64,000 bases of DNA from Amaranthus tricolor (Eukaryota > Streptophyta > Magnoliopsida > Caryophyllales > Amaranthaceae). The DNA lies in the NCBI RefSeq assembly GCF_026212465.1, contig NC_080053.1, positions 6,548,506 to 6,612,505 on the forward strand. The letters run 5' to 3'. The notes under the pieces are model-generated. The model ran no database searches. It was not told the origin of the DNA and saw only the letters and a program-made list of their open reading frames with translations. The position numbers and the translations under genes were made by a program. This document shows positions 24,234 to 35,100 of the stretch, one piece after another (position 1 is the first letter of the stretch; every line of letters begins with the position of its first letter).

Positions 24234-24990
24234 GTGTTTGAATCAGGATCTCCAGGAGCAGAATCCTAGTCTTTACCATCAGCTGCTAGTCTTTACTATC
24301 AGCTGAGTGGTCTTCCTAAAATCATTTAAAGGACAAAACAATAAATGAAAAGCTGCAAAAGAATAGTGTTGCTATGGTACCCTGTCACCTTAATGATATG
24401 ACTGATGAGTCCTTTAGTTGACGAGAGGTTTCCCGAAAATGGGTAAAAGTTATTTTTTGTATTTAATGCTGACCTACATAGCAAATGGAAAGTCGCCAAG
24501 CACAAGGATGTAGTTGACTCTACATGAAAAGCTAAGCAAAATCACATATAGAGTCGTAAAAATAAGCTCAAAAGGGACATTCCTTAGTACCATAAGGGTT
24601 TCTGAGCTCCAAGTCATTGATGACTTATAAAAACTCTCCTATTTACCCTTCCAAGGTAACTGATTTTCATTCAACCTTAACTTGTGAGAAAAACTTAAGA
24701 GAACTTATTGTTCTTGAATCATTGGCACTAAGAAACTTCATTTTTTCCTGTGAGACAAGAGTATTGATTTAGGCCTCACGCCATAAACAAACTCTAGCCA
24801 AGATCGTCTAAGCTAAGGCCTTCTTGCACTTGAGATTGGGTTGATTGTGTACTCTAGTTATATTCCCACTAACTTGAGCGTCGAAGCAAACTCCCGAAGA
24901 ATGGCTAGATAACAAAGACAAAACACTAAACCAACAAACCTCCTCACAAACAAACAAATCCAAGACTAACGAAGCTTCCTATTGAATTTG
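24234..24990 (+). repeat. Ty3/gypsy-type LTR, 5' copy (3' limit approximate)
   Basis: Starts near TGTGTTTGAATCAGGATC and is homologous in the same orientation to 54513-54910, sharing TCTTCCTAAAATC, GTACTTTAGTTGACG-type sequence, TTTTTGTATTTAATG and AAAGGGACATT, then AGGGTTTCTGAGCTC. A TATA-like CTTATAAAAACTC at about 24628 precedes the likely transcript start. About 25 bases past the end comes ATTTGGCACTAGAAAAAGGG, which resembles the primer-site leader of plant gypsy elements. Confidence 0.65.
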
Positions 24991-26364
24991 ATTGTGTCCC
25001 ATCCTAGACAGGAACAATTTGGCACTAGAAAAAGGGTCAATCATTCTTTCTTGGCCAAGATTTCTCCTTGAGAATTACACTAAAATGATTACCAATCATT
25101 TAAAAGCAAAAAGCCAAAAGGTGACACGTTTTGGGCAAAGTACTAGTCAAGCCAAAACCAAGGGGAATATAACCCCTAACCAAGGAAAAACAGGCCTTGA
25201 CATGCCAGGGATCCTAACTTTCCCAAAACATTATTGAGGTTGCACACTTTCAAAGATGGTTAAATCAGTCTAAATATGCCTAATAGGGGAGAGGTTGCAA
25301 AATCTCATCAACAGGTCAAGAAAAAACAAAAAAAGAGAGAAACCTTAATGGTTCATAAGCAAGAAGCCATCACCATAGACACCAAAACAATCACAATAAT
25401 TATACCTAATAGGGAACGAGTTGGGAACCTTGGCTACGACCCTTGCCAACGCCATTACCTAAGGAAGAGGGGAGACTGCTCTATTTCGGAGGGCACCCTT
25501 ACATCAAAGGCTCTCTCCAGTTCGTTTCCAAGGCTTCAATGAAGTGGGAGGAGGCAAGTCTTATGCGCATGAACTCTCAAGGAGGGAAGAGAGTACATGT
25601 ACCTGTGTAAGGGGAGACTTTTCTCGAAGGACCAATAACAAAGGAGAGATGGACCTAGTCCTAAACTCAATGAAAAGCATCAAGGTAAGACCCTTAATGA
25701 AAGATATAAATGGTACAGACCACCCTCCAAGCAAGGAGATTTGGAGCTAAGTGGGCCTACGACTTTAGCCTTTAACCCTTTTAGGCTCCAACACATGAAA
25801 GGAGGGATCATGTTACAGTCTAAGGAACTAGATCAAGGACATAAATAAAGGTAGCGGTCTGCCCCCTAAGTCCCCAAACACCCAAAAATCCAGGTTGTTT
25901 TGGAAGATACCATTTATACCGGAGATTGTAGGATCTCTAACCAAAAGGGTGAATTTCCCCGTTCAGCTAACCTATAAAGGGATGACTTGCCTGCTAGACC
26001 AAATGTCCGCCTACAACCATGAGATGGACATGGAATATCCCACCAATGCTAGTTGGTGCAAAAAGTTTATCCTTACACTTACTATGACAACAAAAAGTTG
26101 ATCCATAGGATACTAGATGGGTCAATTACTAGGACAACCCATCTGAGAGACCTAAAAAGTAGTCTTGGACCAAATGTGTTAAAAATTTTACCTACAAGGA
26201 CACTAGAGGCAACGAAAACACAAAGGTTGGCTTGAACCATCTCAGTGAGTTAAAAAAGTCTCAGACCAAACAAATTCAAAAGCCTACCTATTTAAAAACA
26301 AGGAAAATACAAAAACATAGTCCAAATCCTTCAAAAGTAAGAAGACACTAGACTAGTGGGGCGA
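24991..26364 (+). pseudogene. Ty3/gypsy internal region with gag remnant
   Basis: After the leader near 25017, only short open stretches remain. In the frame from 25895, PFIPEIV, VNFPVQLTYKGMTC, DQMSAYNHEMD and NASWCKKFILTLT follow the order of the plant retrotransposon gag domain (P-F-x-x-E-I, then F..P.L..Y.G.TDP, then a WC+.F..TL segment). Just before the next LTR, AGTGGGGCGA could be a polypurine tract. Many stops and no pol domain mean it is a deleted, dead copy. Confidence 0.5.
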
Positions 26365-27957
26365 TGTAACGGACTCAAAATTCTTAATCTTAATTGTCCG
26401 ATTAAGTATTCCGAATTTTCAATTCAAATTTCTAATCCTTTAGTTTATCTATTTCAAGCCATGTTTAATTCCTATACCTTTTCCGAGTTTGTATAACGTT
26501 ACGTTTTAACTTTCTTTCTTAAACTAGCATTACTACTTATTATGTAAACATTATAACTTTAATTTAATACATAAAAATGAGTCATATTTTTATTATTAAC
26601 TTTAAGTATAGTTTTAAGCAAAATTTTCTAATTAAAGTACATATTTTAATGATCAAATTTACCCATTATTTTAAAGTATATTCACTTGTACATACTAGAA
26701 TAAAAATTTGATGAATCAAAATCCTTTCTACTTAACCCGTGATGTTCATTACTTACACAAGCTAACCTTCTTCTACACTTCAATCTCTTATACACCCACT
26801 TACACACTCCAACTCTTACAAGTTTACTTCCACACTCCAACTCTTACACATACACTTACATACTCCAAACTACTTACACAAGTTAACCTTCTTCCGTACT
26901 CCTAACATTCTTTTTTTCATACAACTTATGAATTAGAAGTTGCCAAAACCCATTATAAATATCCCCTTAGCCATGAGATCACTTAAACCGCCATCATTAA
27001 ATCTTTCTTACATTCTTTCTTATATTTTAACTTCATTAAAATCTTACTACCTTAATACCTTTATTATTAGTTGAAGAAATTCAAGAAGATGGAGCTTAGA
27101 ACACTCTTTTATTTAGCTTAAATCATCATCATTTTGGAGCATTATTGGGTTATTACTTTGGGTACTTAATGTATCATTATTTTTTGAGTTTGGATTTATT
27201 TATTTTGGGAGCTTAGAAGATCATCATTGTTTTGGAAGTTTGGATTAATTATCTTTGGAGCATTGTTATCTATCTTGGAGGGTCTTATTTCTTATTAGTT
27301 TCTTAATTAGTACTTGGTACTAATCCTTGGTGTTTGTATGGTATAACTTCTTACCAGACTCTTTTTGTGGAATTTCACATTATATTTACTTAATAATATG
27401 CAAAGTATGAAATAAGTTGATATGTTTTAGTAGGAACTTAATTTAATGAAATTATGATCAAGATCATATTAAGTATGTGTATGCTAAAAGTATTTTTAGT
27501 ATGTTAATTTATAATCTTTGAACAAGTTTAGGAAGTTGGGTGAAAATTATATTTTAGTGATATTAAGTATGATTTATGTTATAAGCTAGTGCTAGTATGT
27601 TTATGAGTTATGTGTTACATTAGGAATGTTATTATATTTAAGAATTTTTATGTTAGAATTTTTATTAATATATTTATGTTAGGCTTCAAACTAGTTTATA
27701 AGGTAGTAAGTTTTTTTATGAACGTATTTTTTTATTAAGTTTGGTTATATTAAGAATATTGTTATTATACTTTATTTTGAGATTTAAGTTTATCGTTAAA
27801 TTCATAGTAAATTTCTAAGTTATTGTGTAAAGTTTTTATTTTTGTAAGTGCTTATGTTAGTCAATTAAATCTAGAATTTAGTATGATAAATCAAATTAAG
27901 TCGTTCTTTTTATGTGAAAAGGCCTCAAAACACTCGTAGGCCATTCGACCACTACCA
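26365..27957 (+). repeat. gypsy-type LTR, interrupted or ended by the CACTA insertion
   Basis: TGTAACGGACTCAAAATTC follows a purine-rich GTGGGGCGA, as at the start of a gypsy 3' LTR. The interior holds ACTTACACAAGCTAACC-type tandem words (26740-26890), a TATA-like ATTATAAATATCCCC at 26951, and repeated TTGGAGCATTATTGGG / TTTGGAGCATTG phrases. Its right part ends where the CACTA element begins and no continuation was recognised on the other side. It differs in sequence from the LTR at 24234. Confidence 0.5.
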
Positions 27958-27984
27958 TACTAGTGGAAAAAAATGTATTTGCTG

Positions 27985-28250
27985 CTCATTATTTGCTGTG
28001 GTTTTTATGTATTAGCAGCAAAAAATAGGAAAACGTATTAAAAAAAATCCTCTAATTGCTGCGGTTAACCCTTTGACCGCAGCAAATACCCTAGCATCAT
28101 GCATTAATTGCTGCGGTTTTTCCACAACCGCAGCAAATAACCCTTCAAAATTAGCTTAATTGCTCCGGTTCTTTAATTCACAACCGCAGCAAATAACCCT
28201 TCAAAATTAGATTATTTGCTCCGGTTTTGTTGTGAACCGCAGCAAATGAC
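27985..28250. repeat. CACTA 5' subterminal repeat array
   Basis: About eight copies of the word TTGCTGCGGTTNT or its complement ACCGCAGCAAAT occur, some as inverted pairs around short loops (for example 28050-28090 and 28107-28140). The matching array at the other end is at 37625-37872. In En/Spm such subterminal repeats bind the element's TNPA protein; the same role here is inferred. Confidence 0.8.
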
Positions 28251-29882
28251 CGTTGGACAAAAACCCGCTAGTTTCTTTTTATTTCGCATATCTTCTCAAA
28301 TACGTTATACAGTACAGTTGTTCATTGAAAAAACGCTTCATCTTCATTTGCTTTTCGTTCCTCTTCTACATCTTCACAAACGTATAAGATTAAGCATCAA
28401 GATCATTTGTGTTCGTTTCTTGTGTTCATCTTCATTTTCACAAACGCTGTTTTATTCATTTGCTGTTATTCATCTTCATTTGTGTTCGTTGCTGTTCATC
28501 TTCACAAACTTGTCGATGTTCATCTTCACAAACTTGTTGCTATTCATCTTCACAAACTTGTTGCTGTTCTTGTTGCTTCTGTTCATCTACTGTACATCAT
28601 CAAACTTGTGTTTTGAAGGTAAATCCTTGCTTCTGTTCTTGTTCATCATCAAACTTCGAATTTTCATAAACCTACTTGTTGCTTCTGTTTTGTTGCTGTT
28701 CTTGTTGCTTCCGTTCATCTACTGTACGTGTGATAAATATCTAAAAAAAACCTAAATTAATTACCTTATTTTTATTTTGAACCAACTTCGAATTTTGTTG
28801 CTGTTCTTGTTGCTGTTCATCGAATATAATTATGTTTCTGTTCATCTTCTTGTTGTTGCTGTTCTTGTAAAAAATCTTGTTACGTTGTTGTTCTTGTTGC
28901 TTATTCTTGTTGTAAAAAATCGAATATAATCTTGTTGTTCTTGTTGTTGTAAATCCTTGCTTCTGTTCTTGTTCTTGTTGTTGTCTAAATGCTTAAATTT
29001 GCTTCTGTTCTTGTTGTTGTCATATTTGTTTTTCACAATTTATCTGATTTAATTATTTCGATTTTAAATATTTTTAGTTGTGTAAGTTTTAAAAATTATT
29101 AAAAATTAATATTAATAAAATTTAAATTTTTACGAATTAAATAAAATTTTACTTTACTATGTTTCAACTTATAGATTTTACATAAAATACTGATTTTACA
29201 TAAATGAAATAATTGTTTTGAATTGAAGTGAGTATCTAGTATTTTAATGATTGTATTTATTTGCTTGAGGGTTTGGGAAATAGGTGAAATTTTAATATGA
29301 AAATATTAATATTGCATTCTTATTTTTCATGTTATTTCTAATATATAGTTAATACAAAATAATAATACTCCTAGTTGATAAATAATACTAGTATATTATT
29401 ATTTGTGGAGTAAATAATTTTTTGTTCAGAAAGTATTTTTAATTTTTAAGTTTCTTGTTCGTTTAATATTGTATGATTCGTTTATGTTGTTGTTGGAGTT
29501 CATTGATAAGCCACTAGACCAGATTTTAAGGGTGAATTGGACTTATGCTTGTTTGTACTCTACGTCTAGTTTATAGCTAGTATCATAAATTTTCAAATAA
29601 GATCACTATTAGGTTATATAATTTGATGTATATTAAAGTCAATTATAACTTTAAATTTTATTTTTTTTAAAATTTTTAGAAAGATTATTATAATCAAAGA
29701 GTTTAAGTACCTTCAAATAATTTGTAGCAATTCTAAAGTGACCAATTATAGTTATAAAGTAATCACCTACAAGTCATCATTAACAATCTTAAAAAACATT
29801 ATTAATTATTAATTTTTATTGTTTTTATATGAATATTATTAATTATTGTTTTGTTTTGAATCAATTAATCACACTAATTAGG
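28251..29882. other. CACTA 5' leader, low complexity
   Basis: 28330-29030 is a run of imperfect repeats of TTCATCTTCACAAACTTG and TGTTCTTGTTGCT. Open frames here, such as 28216-28755, are just this repeat and are not called. A diverged copy lies at 47840-48170 in the second CACTA element. 29040-29880 is AT-rich with no gene and probably contains the transposase 5' UTR. Confidence 0.6.
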
Positions 29883-31949
29883 ATGACAAACGATCGTTCT
29901 TGGATGTATAGAAGCATTGAATTGTCGGAATTTATTGATGACGTATTAGAATTTTGTAGTATTGCGGTTGAACATCAAGTTAGGACGGGGGGAGTTGGTT
30001 TTTATTGCCCATGTGTCAGTTGTGGCAATGTATCAAAGGTAGATAATGTTGATATCCTTAGGGAGCACATAATTCGACGTGGGTTTAGGCCTCAATATCA
30101 TGTTTGGGTTTGGCATGGTGAGGAAAGAGTTTACAAAGAGAAAAGTGTTGTTGAGGACGTCAATAATGTGGTCGATGTCAATGAGGATGTAGTAGATCAT
30201 GTTGATGGGTATGAGACAGATGAAGAGAATGTCAATGAGGATGTGGATCGTGTTGATGAGATGATGGAGGGAGTCGAGGATGAGTTAGGAAAACGTCCTC
30301 GTGTTTTTGACTTGTTGACAGAGGCTTCTCAAAAGCCTTTGTACCCTAGATGTACAAAGTTCACCAAACTAACAGCAGTGTTGACAATTTTCAACATTAA
30401 GTCAAAGTTCAATTGGAGTGACGTTAGTTTCACAATGTTATTAGAAGCGTTAGGTGAGATGCTTCCTGAGGGAAATGAACTTCCAAAGTCGACATATTAT
30501 GCCAAAAAGCTCATGTGTCCTTTCGGCTTAGAGTACCAGAAGATTCATGCGTGTCCGAATGATTGTGTGTTGTATCGGAATGAAAACGAGAACTTAGAAG
30601 AGTGTCCTAGGTGTGGGTTATTGCGCTACAAGCGTAAAGGGGCTCGGGATGCTAAAGGGCCCCCGACTAAGGTATTGTGGTATCTTCCAATAATACCTAG
30701 ATTCAAGCGCTTGTTTTCTATAAAGAAAGATGCGTTAAATTTGAGGTGGCATGCAGATAGGGTGAAGAAAGGTCACCTGCTCACCCATCCGTCTGATTCT
30801 CCGGAGTGGAAGAGTATTGATAGGTTGCATAAGACTTTTGGGGATGAGGTTCGTAATTTAAGGCTCGGACTGTGTACGGATGGAATGAACCCATTCGGCA
30901 ATCTTAGTTCTCAACATAGTACTTGGCCGGTACTTTTAGTGATCTATAATTTGCCACCTTGGTTGTGTATGAAGCGTAAGTACATAATGCTTTCGCTTCT
31001 TATCTCGGGTCCTAAACAACCTGGCAATGACATAGATGTGTATCTTGCACCTCTCGTTGAGGATTTGAGAAAGATGTGGGATGAAGGCGTTTCATTGTTT
31101 GATGCATATGCTAATGAGGAGTTCACCTTGCGAGCAATGCTTTTATGCACCGTTAATGATTTTCCGGCATATGGCAACTTATCGGGGTATAAGAACAAAG
31201 GGAAGAAAGCATGCCCAATATGTATCGATGACATGGAATCCACGTGGATTCCTAAGTGCAAACACGTATTCATGCACCATCGAAAGTTCCTCCCACGAGA
31301 CCACCAATATCGTAAGAAGAAGAAGTTGTTCAACGGGGAGGTTGAGGACCGTGTAGCTCGTCGACCGTTGACCGGTTATGAGGTTTATGAACAGGTTAAG
31401 GGAGTTGAGACTGTATTTGGTAAAACGGGGCAAGTGCAAGGGGGTGAAGACCGATTATGGAAAAAAGAATCAATCTTTTGGAAGCTTCCATATTGGAGAG
31501 ATCTACAGGTTAGGCATTGTCTTGACGTTATGCATATAGAGAAAAATGTATGCGATGCCATACTCGGGACTCTCATGAACATTCCGGGTAAGACAAAAGA
31601 TGTTAGGGCCGTGCGAGATTGGTTTGAATGTATTAAAAATGACGACCCTTGTGGATTTACTCTTGTAGACTTAGCTTGTTTGCGTGATAGTGAGGAGCCA
31701 TTCATACTAGCTACACAAGCCAAGCAAGTATTCTACATTGTCGACCCGTCTGATAAAAAATGGTCTATTGTTGTACCGGGAAAAAGAAGTATCCTTGGTA
31801 TAGGTGATGTTGAGGATGAGGAAGAATATGATGCTTTTGAAGACTCCCCTCCCTTTATCTATCCAAAATCAGTGGATCAAGATGATGTAGATCATGTAGA
31901 TGTTGGTTATATGCGTGTAGATCACACGGAAGAAATACATTTGAATTAA
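29883..31949 (+). CDS. TNP2-like CACTA transposase, internally deleted
   Basis: Transposase for the element termini. I prefer the ATG at 29883 (MTNDRSWMY) to the one at 29829, because this family starts its Transpos_assoc domain with DRSWMY. That domain (about residues 1-80) has the Cys/His pattern YCPCVSCGN...LREHIIRRGF. The Transposase_21 domain follows, with a Cys-rich lead-in (HACPNDCVLYRNE, CPRCGLLRYKR), LRWHADR, LCTDGMNPFGN and ACPICIDDM, ending at LPYWRDLQVRHCLDVMHIEKN. Directly after LGTLMNIPGKTKDVRAVR the frame enters DWFECIKNDDPCGFTLVDL and PFILATQAKQVFYIVDPSD, which belong to the C-terminal DUF4216 region. The intervening DUF4218 domain of normal TNP2 proteins is missing without loss of frame. 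The protein is therefore about 690 residues and probably inactive. Confidence 0.85.
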   Translation: MTNDRSWMYRSIELSEFIDDVLEFCSIAVEHQVRTGGVGFYCPCVSCGNVSKVDNVDILREHIIRRGFRPQYHVWVWHGEERVYKEKSVVEDVNNVVDVNEDVVDHVDGYETDEENVNEDVDRVDEMMEGVEDELGKRPRVFDLLTEASQKPLYPRCTKFTKLTAVLTIFNIKSKFNWSDVSFTMLLEALGEMLPEGNELPKSTYYAKKLMCPFGLEYQKIHACPNDCVLYRNENENLEECPRCGLLRYKRKGARDAKGPPTKVLWYLPIIPRFKRLFSIKKDALNLRWHADRVKKGHLLTHPSDSPEWKSIDRLHKTFGDEVRNLRLGLCTDGMNPFGNLSSQHSTWPVLLVIYNLPPWLCMKRKYIMLSLLISGPKQPGNDIDVYLAPLVEDLRKMWDEGVSLFDAYANEEFTLRAMLLCTVNDFPAYGNLSGYKNKGKKACPICIDDMESTWIPKCKHVFMHHRKFLPRDHQYRKKKKLFNGEVEDRVARRPLTGYEVYEQVKGVETVFGKTGQVQGGEDRLWKKESIFWKLPYWRDLQVRHCLDVMHIEKNVCDAILGTLMNIPGKTKDVRAVRDWFECIKNDDPCGFTLVDLACLRDSEEPFILATQAKQVFYIVDPSDKKWSIVVPGKRSILGIGDVEDEEEYDAFEDSPPFIYPKSVDQDDVDHVDVGYMRVDHTEEIHLN

Positions 31950-32147
31950 GTGATTCCCAAGGTATGAATTTAAAGCTTTTTAAAGTTTTTTTGGCACTTG
32001 TTTTGTTTTGCATGAAACATTGCACATAACACTATTTGTTATATATTATTGTGTTGAACGTATTAGAATTGTTTGTCATATTCTTAATATTACTTAGCTT
32101 ATGTTCTAATATATTTCTATTCATACTCTTTCAGGTACTGATATACA

Positions 32148-35100
32148 ATGCATTTATTCAGAGACGAAATTGTCCTTGAAATTGTCCTTGAGATTGAGAC
32201 CTCGGATAATGAGCATCGTAGTAATGACAGCGAAGAAGACCAAATTGTGAGATACGAGCGTATGGCTGAAGACGCTCCACCGATTGACAATGATTTTGAA
32301 ACTGAAGACGCCCCACCAATGGATGCTCTCACCACTACCAGCAGTAAGAAAAGAAAAGGGCGAGGTCCTACAAAAAACCTCAAAGTCACAGAACACATGC
32401 ATTTGGAATACAATGCATTGGGTCAACCCTGCGGAAAATGGCGTAGGCAATATGGAAAACAAGTGGGTCTATATATCCGCAAGCTTTCCATATTGCACGC
32501 ATAGAACGAGGTTCCAGAGGGTTTGAAGAACTCTCTATGGCATGATACTGTGGTAAGCAACTTTACTATTTTTACTCATTTATTTTCATTTTAAAATTAA
32601 TTTGATTGATCGTAATAAATATAATTTTTTTTGTAGAATCTTTTCCACATCGAGAGCGGTGAGGACAAGAAGAATGTGTTTCTTTCAGCTGTTGCTGAAA
32701 GATTCAGAGATTTCAAATCCAAGCTAGTATCTGGCTGGATTACGAAGAGCCGTGCCCGTACGACCAAAAAGGTCAAAACGGGAAACGAAGGTGGAGAGCA
32801 AGCACCTTCGAAGATGCCCTACGAAATATGGGGTCACATAACGAAGAGGGATTGGGAGGCCTTTGTTGCCAAAAGAACAACTCCCATAGAAGTTGTAAGT
32901 ATTTCATATTATATTATAGTTTATCAATTTGAATTTACTTCTTTTGATTCAGTCATTAAACTAATACATGACATTCGATTTCTATTGATTAATTAGGAAA
33001 AGCGTGGTAAAGCTTCTGATTCTACAAGCAAAAGAAAGTTTTACCATCGCTTAGGCCAGAAAACATACGATGAGGTCCGAAAAGAGTGGGTGGATGCGGG
33101 TTTATACCCCAATCAAAGTTCATCCACGCCCTCATCTACGACTACCTCTGCATCCGTGAATCTTGCTGGAGATCGGGTGCGTGATTGGTATTGCGGGCTT
33201 CATTCCCGAGATGCAAGTGGTAAATTTACCATTAATGATCTGGGAATGAAGAAGGTTGCTGATGCTGTGGTGAGTTTTGAAATTATTAAGTATATTCTTC
33301 ATTTGTTTTGTATTCTTTGGCTTTGATGTACTTATACTAATTCCTATATATGTCACTTTTTATTTGAACAGATGGGCTGGAAGGAAAAAGAAGCTACGGG
33401 GGAGTTCACCCCAAGAGGCAATGTTGACGCATTGCATATGGTCTTAGGGAAAGACCACAGTGGGCGGGTAGTCGGAAAAGGAGGCGTCCGCGTGGGGTTA
33501 CAGAAGGCATTCGGCAAAGAGTGTGTTGCTACTCAATCCCGAACGGCACTGCGGGAAGAAGCAGAAACCCTCCGAGCGGAGATTACGAAGGACGTTCTCG
33601 CCAAGCTGGCTGCCGTGTTGCAGAAGATGGGAGCACCCATTGTGGACTTGGCAAACCTGATTGTCGAGGATCAGGAAAGTCAATATGGGGATTCTAATGC
33701 TTTGGTCGAGCCAACACCCGAGCCCATTACCCCCGTAGCACCCCAGCTCATTATTAATACCCCTGAAGGGGAAAACACCACACCGGAGAACATAAACTTT
33801 GTTTCTATAAATCCGGAGCCAACTCCGGAGCCAGTGCTACAGGTACATAGTTTTTAAATATATAAGCACTTATTAATTTAAATTGCAATGCATAATTAAT
33901 ATTTTATTATGATGCTTATTATACTAAACGACACACTTTTCAGGAGGCGACTCCTTGTTCTCTTTTGCTGCCTCAGTTAGGTGTTGCTAGTGATGGCGAC
34001 TTAACTGAGGTTGCATATAGTGTGGCCCAGCCAAATAAAGAGGGCCAAACAGTGCATTCAATGCCTGTTACAAGTGGCCACATCAGTGTGGCCGTGGAGA
34101 CTATTGTAAAGGGGTTTGAAGATTTCTCACTCCCAATTCCAATGCCAGCATGGAGCCTTGAGAAACTATCAGACGCCCTTGGTAGTTTCGTCACATGGCC
34201 ATATGCTTGGGTTCGATTCACTAACATGGTAAGAATCATTTGTACCTTATTTATTTTTATTTTTTTAATTGCATGCTCACACTAATTTAATTGTATAAAT
34301 TGAAATAGCAAAAGAGTCCAAAGAGATCTTGGAGAGAGGTCGGTTCCTCAGCAAAGGTGTCGACTGGGTCAAAGTCGATGCCAAGCACTCCAATTTTGAC
34401 TGATGAGGAGCTAAAAGATCTCTCTCAAGATTGCAAATGGCTGCATTATTGTGCATCTCGCATAAGTGAGGAGGACCCAATCATTTTGCCCCTGCTGAAG
34501 GAGCAATACTGCTTTATAGAGAGCCCGTTTGTAATTATTCGTCCTAGTGACATCGGGCAATTTTTGAGAGGAGAGATGCTGAACGTAGCTCTTTTTCATG
34601 TCTACATGATGTGATGTTCATTATCTTACAAGTTAGGCATTGTTGTTCGTTTAATTGTTTTAATGACCGAATTACTAACAAAATTCTCTTATTTGTGAGT
34701 TTAGTGCGGCTTACGAGGAGCTAAATTCTTGCGAACCTCCAATAAAAATTGGATGGTTTTGACCGGAGTCGATTTCGGGTAGTAAATGTAGAAATGATCC
34801 AGATCAGGTCAGAGCATACATTGAGACTGCTTTGACTAACTCCCTTGCATCTAAACACACATTCATTCTGGCTCCATATTGGGAAGAGTAAGTTTTAATA
34901 TTGAAATTGAACTTATCTTTTGATTTTTAAAGTCACCTAATCTCTAATTTGTTGATTTTAAATTTGTGTTTGTAGTTTGCATTGGATACTTTTGATCATT
35001 TGTCCTTTAACGAACACTATGCACGTCTTCGACTCATTACAAAAACCTCAAAGCCCACCTCGCAACACAAGATTCAAATCGTTGTTGAATACGTACGTAA

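Noticed and set aside
28216..28755. 179-residue + strand frame and overlapping frames
   Set aside because: Translation of the low-complexity TTCATCTTCACAAACTTG repeats in the CACTA leader; several overlapping frames are equally open.
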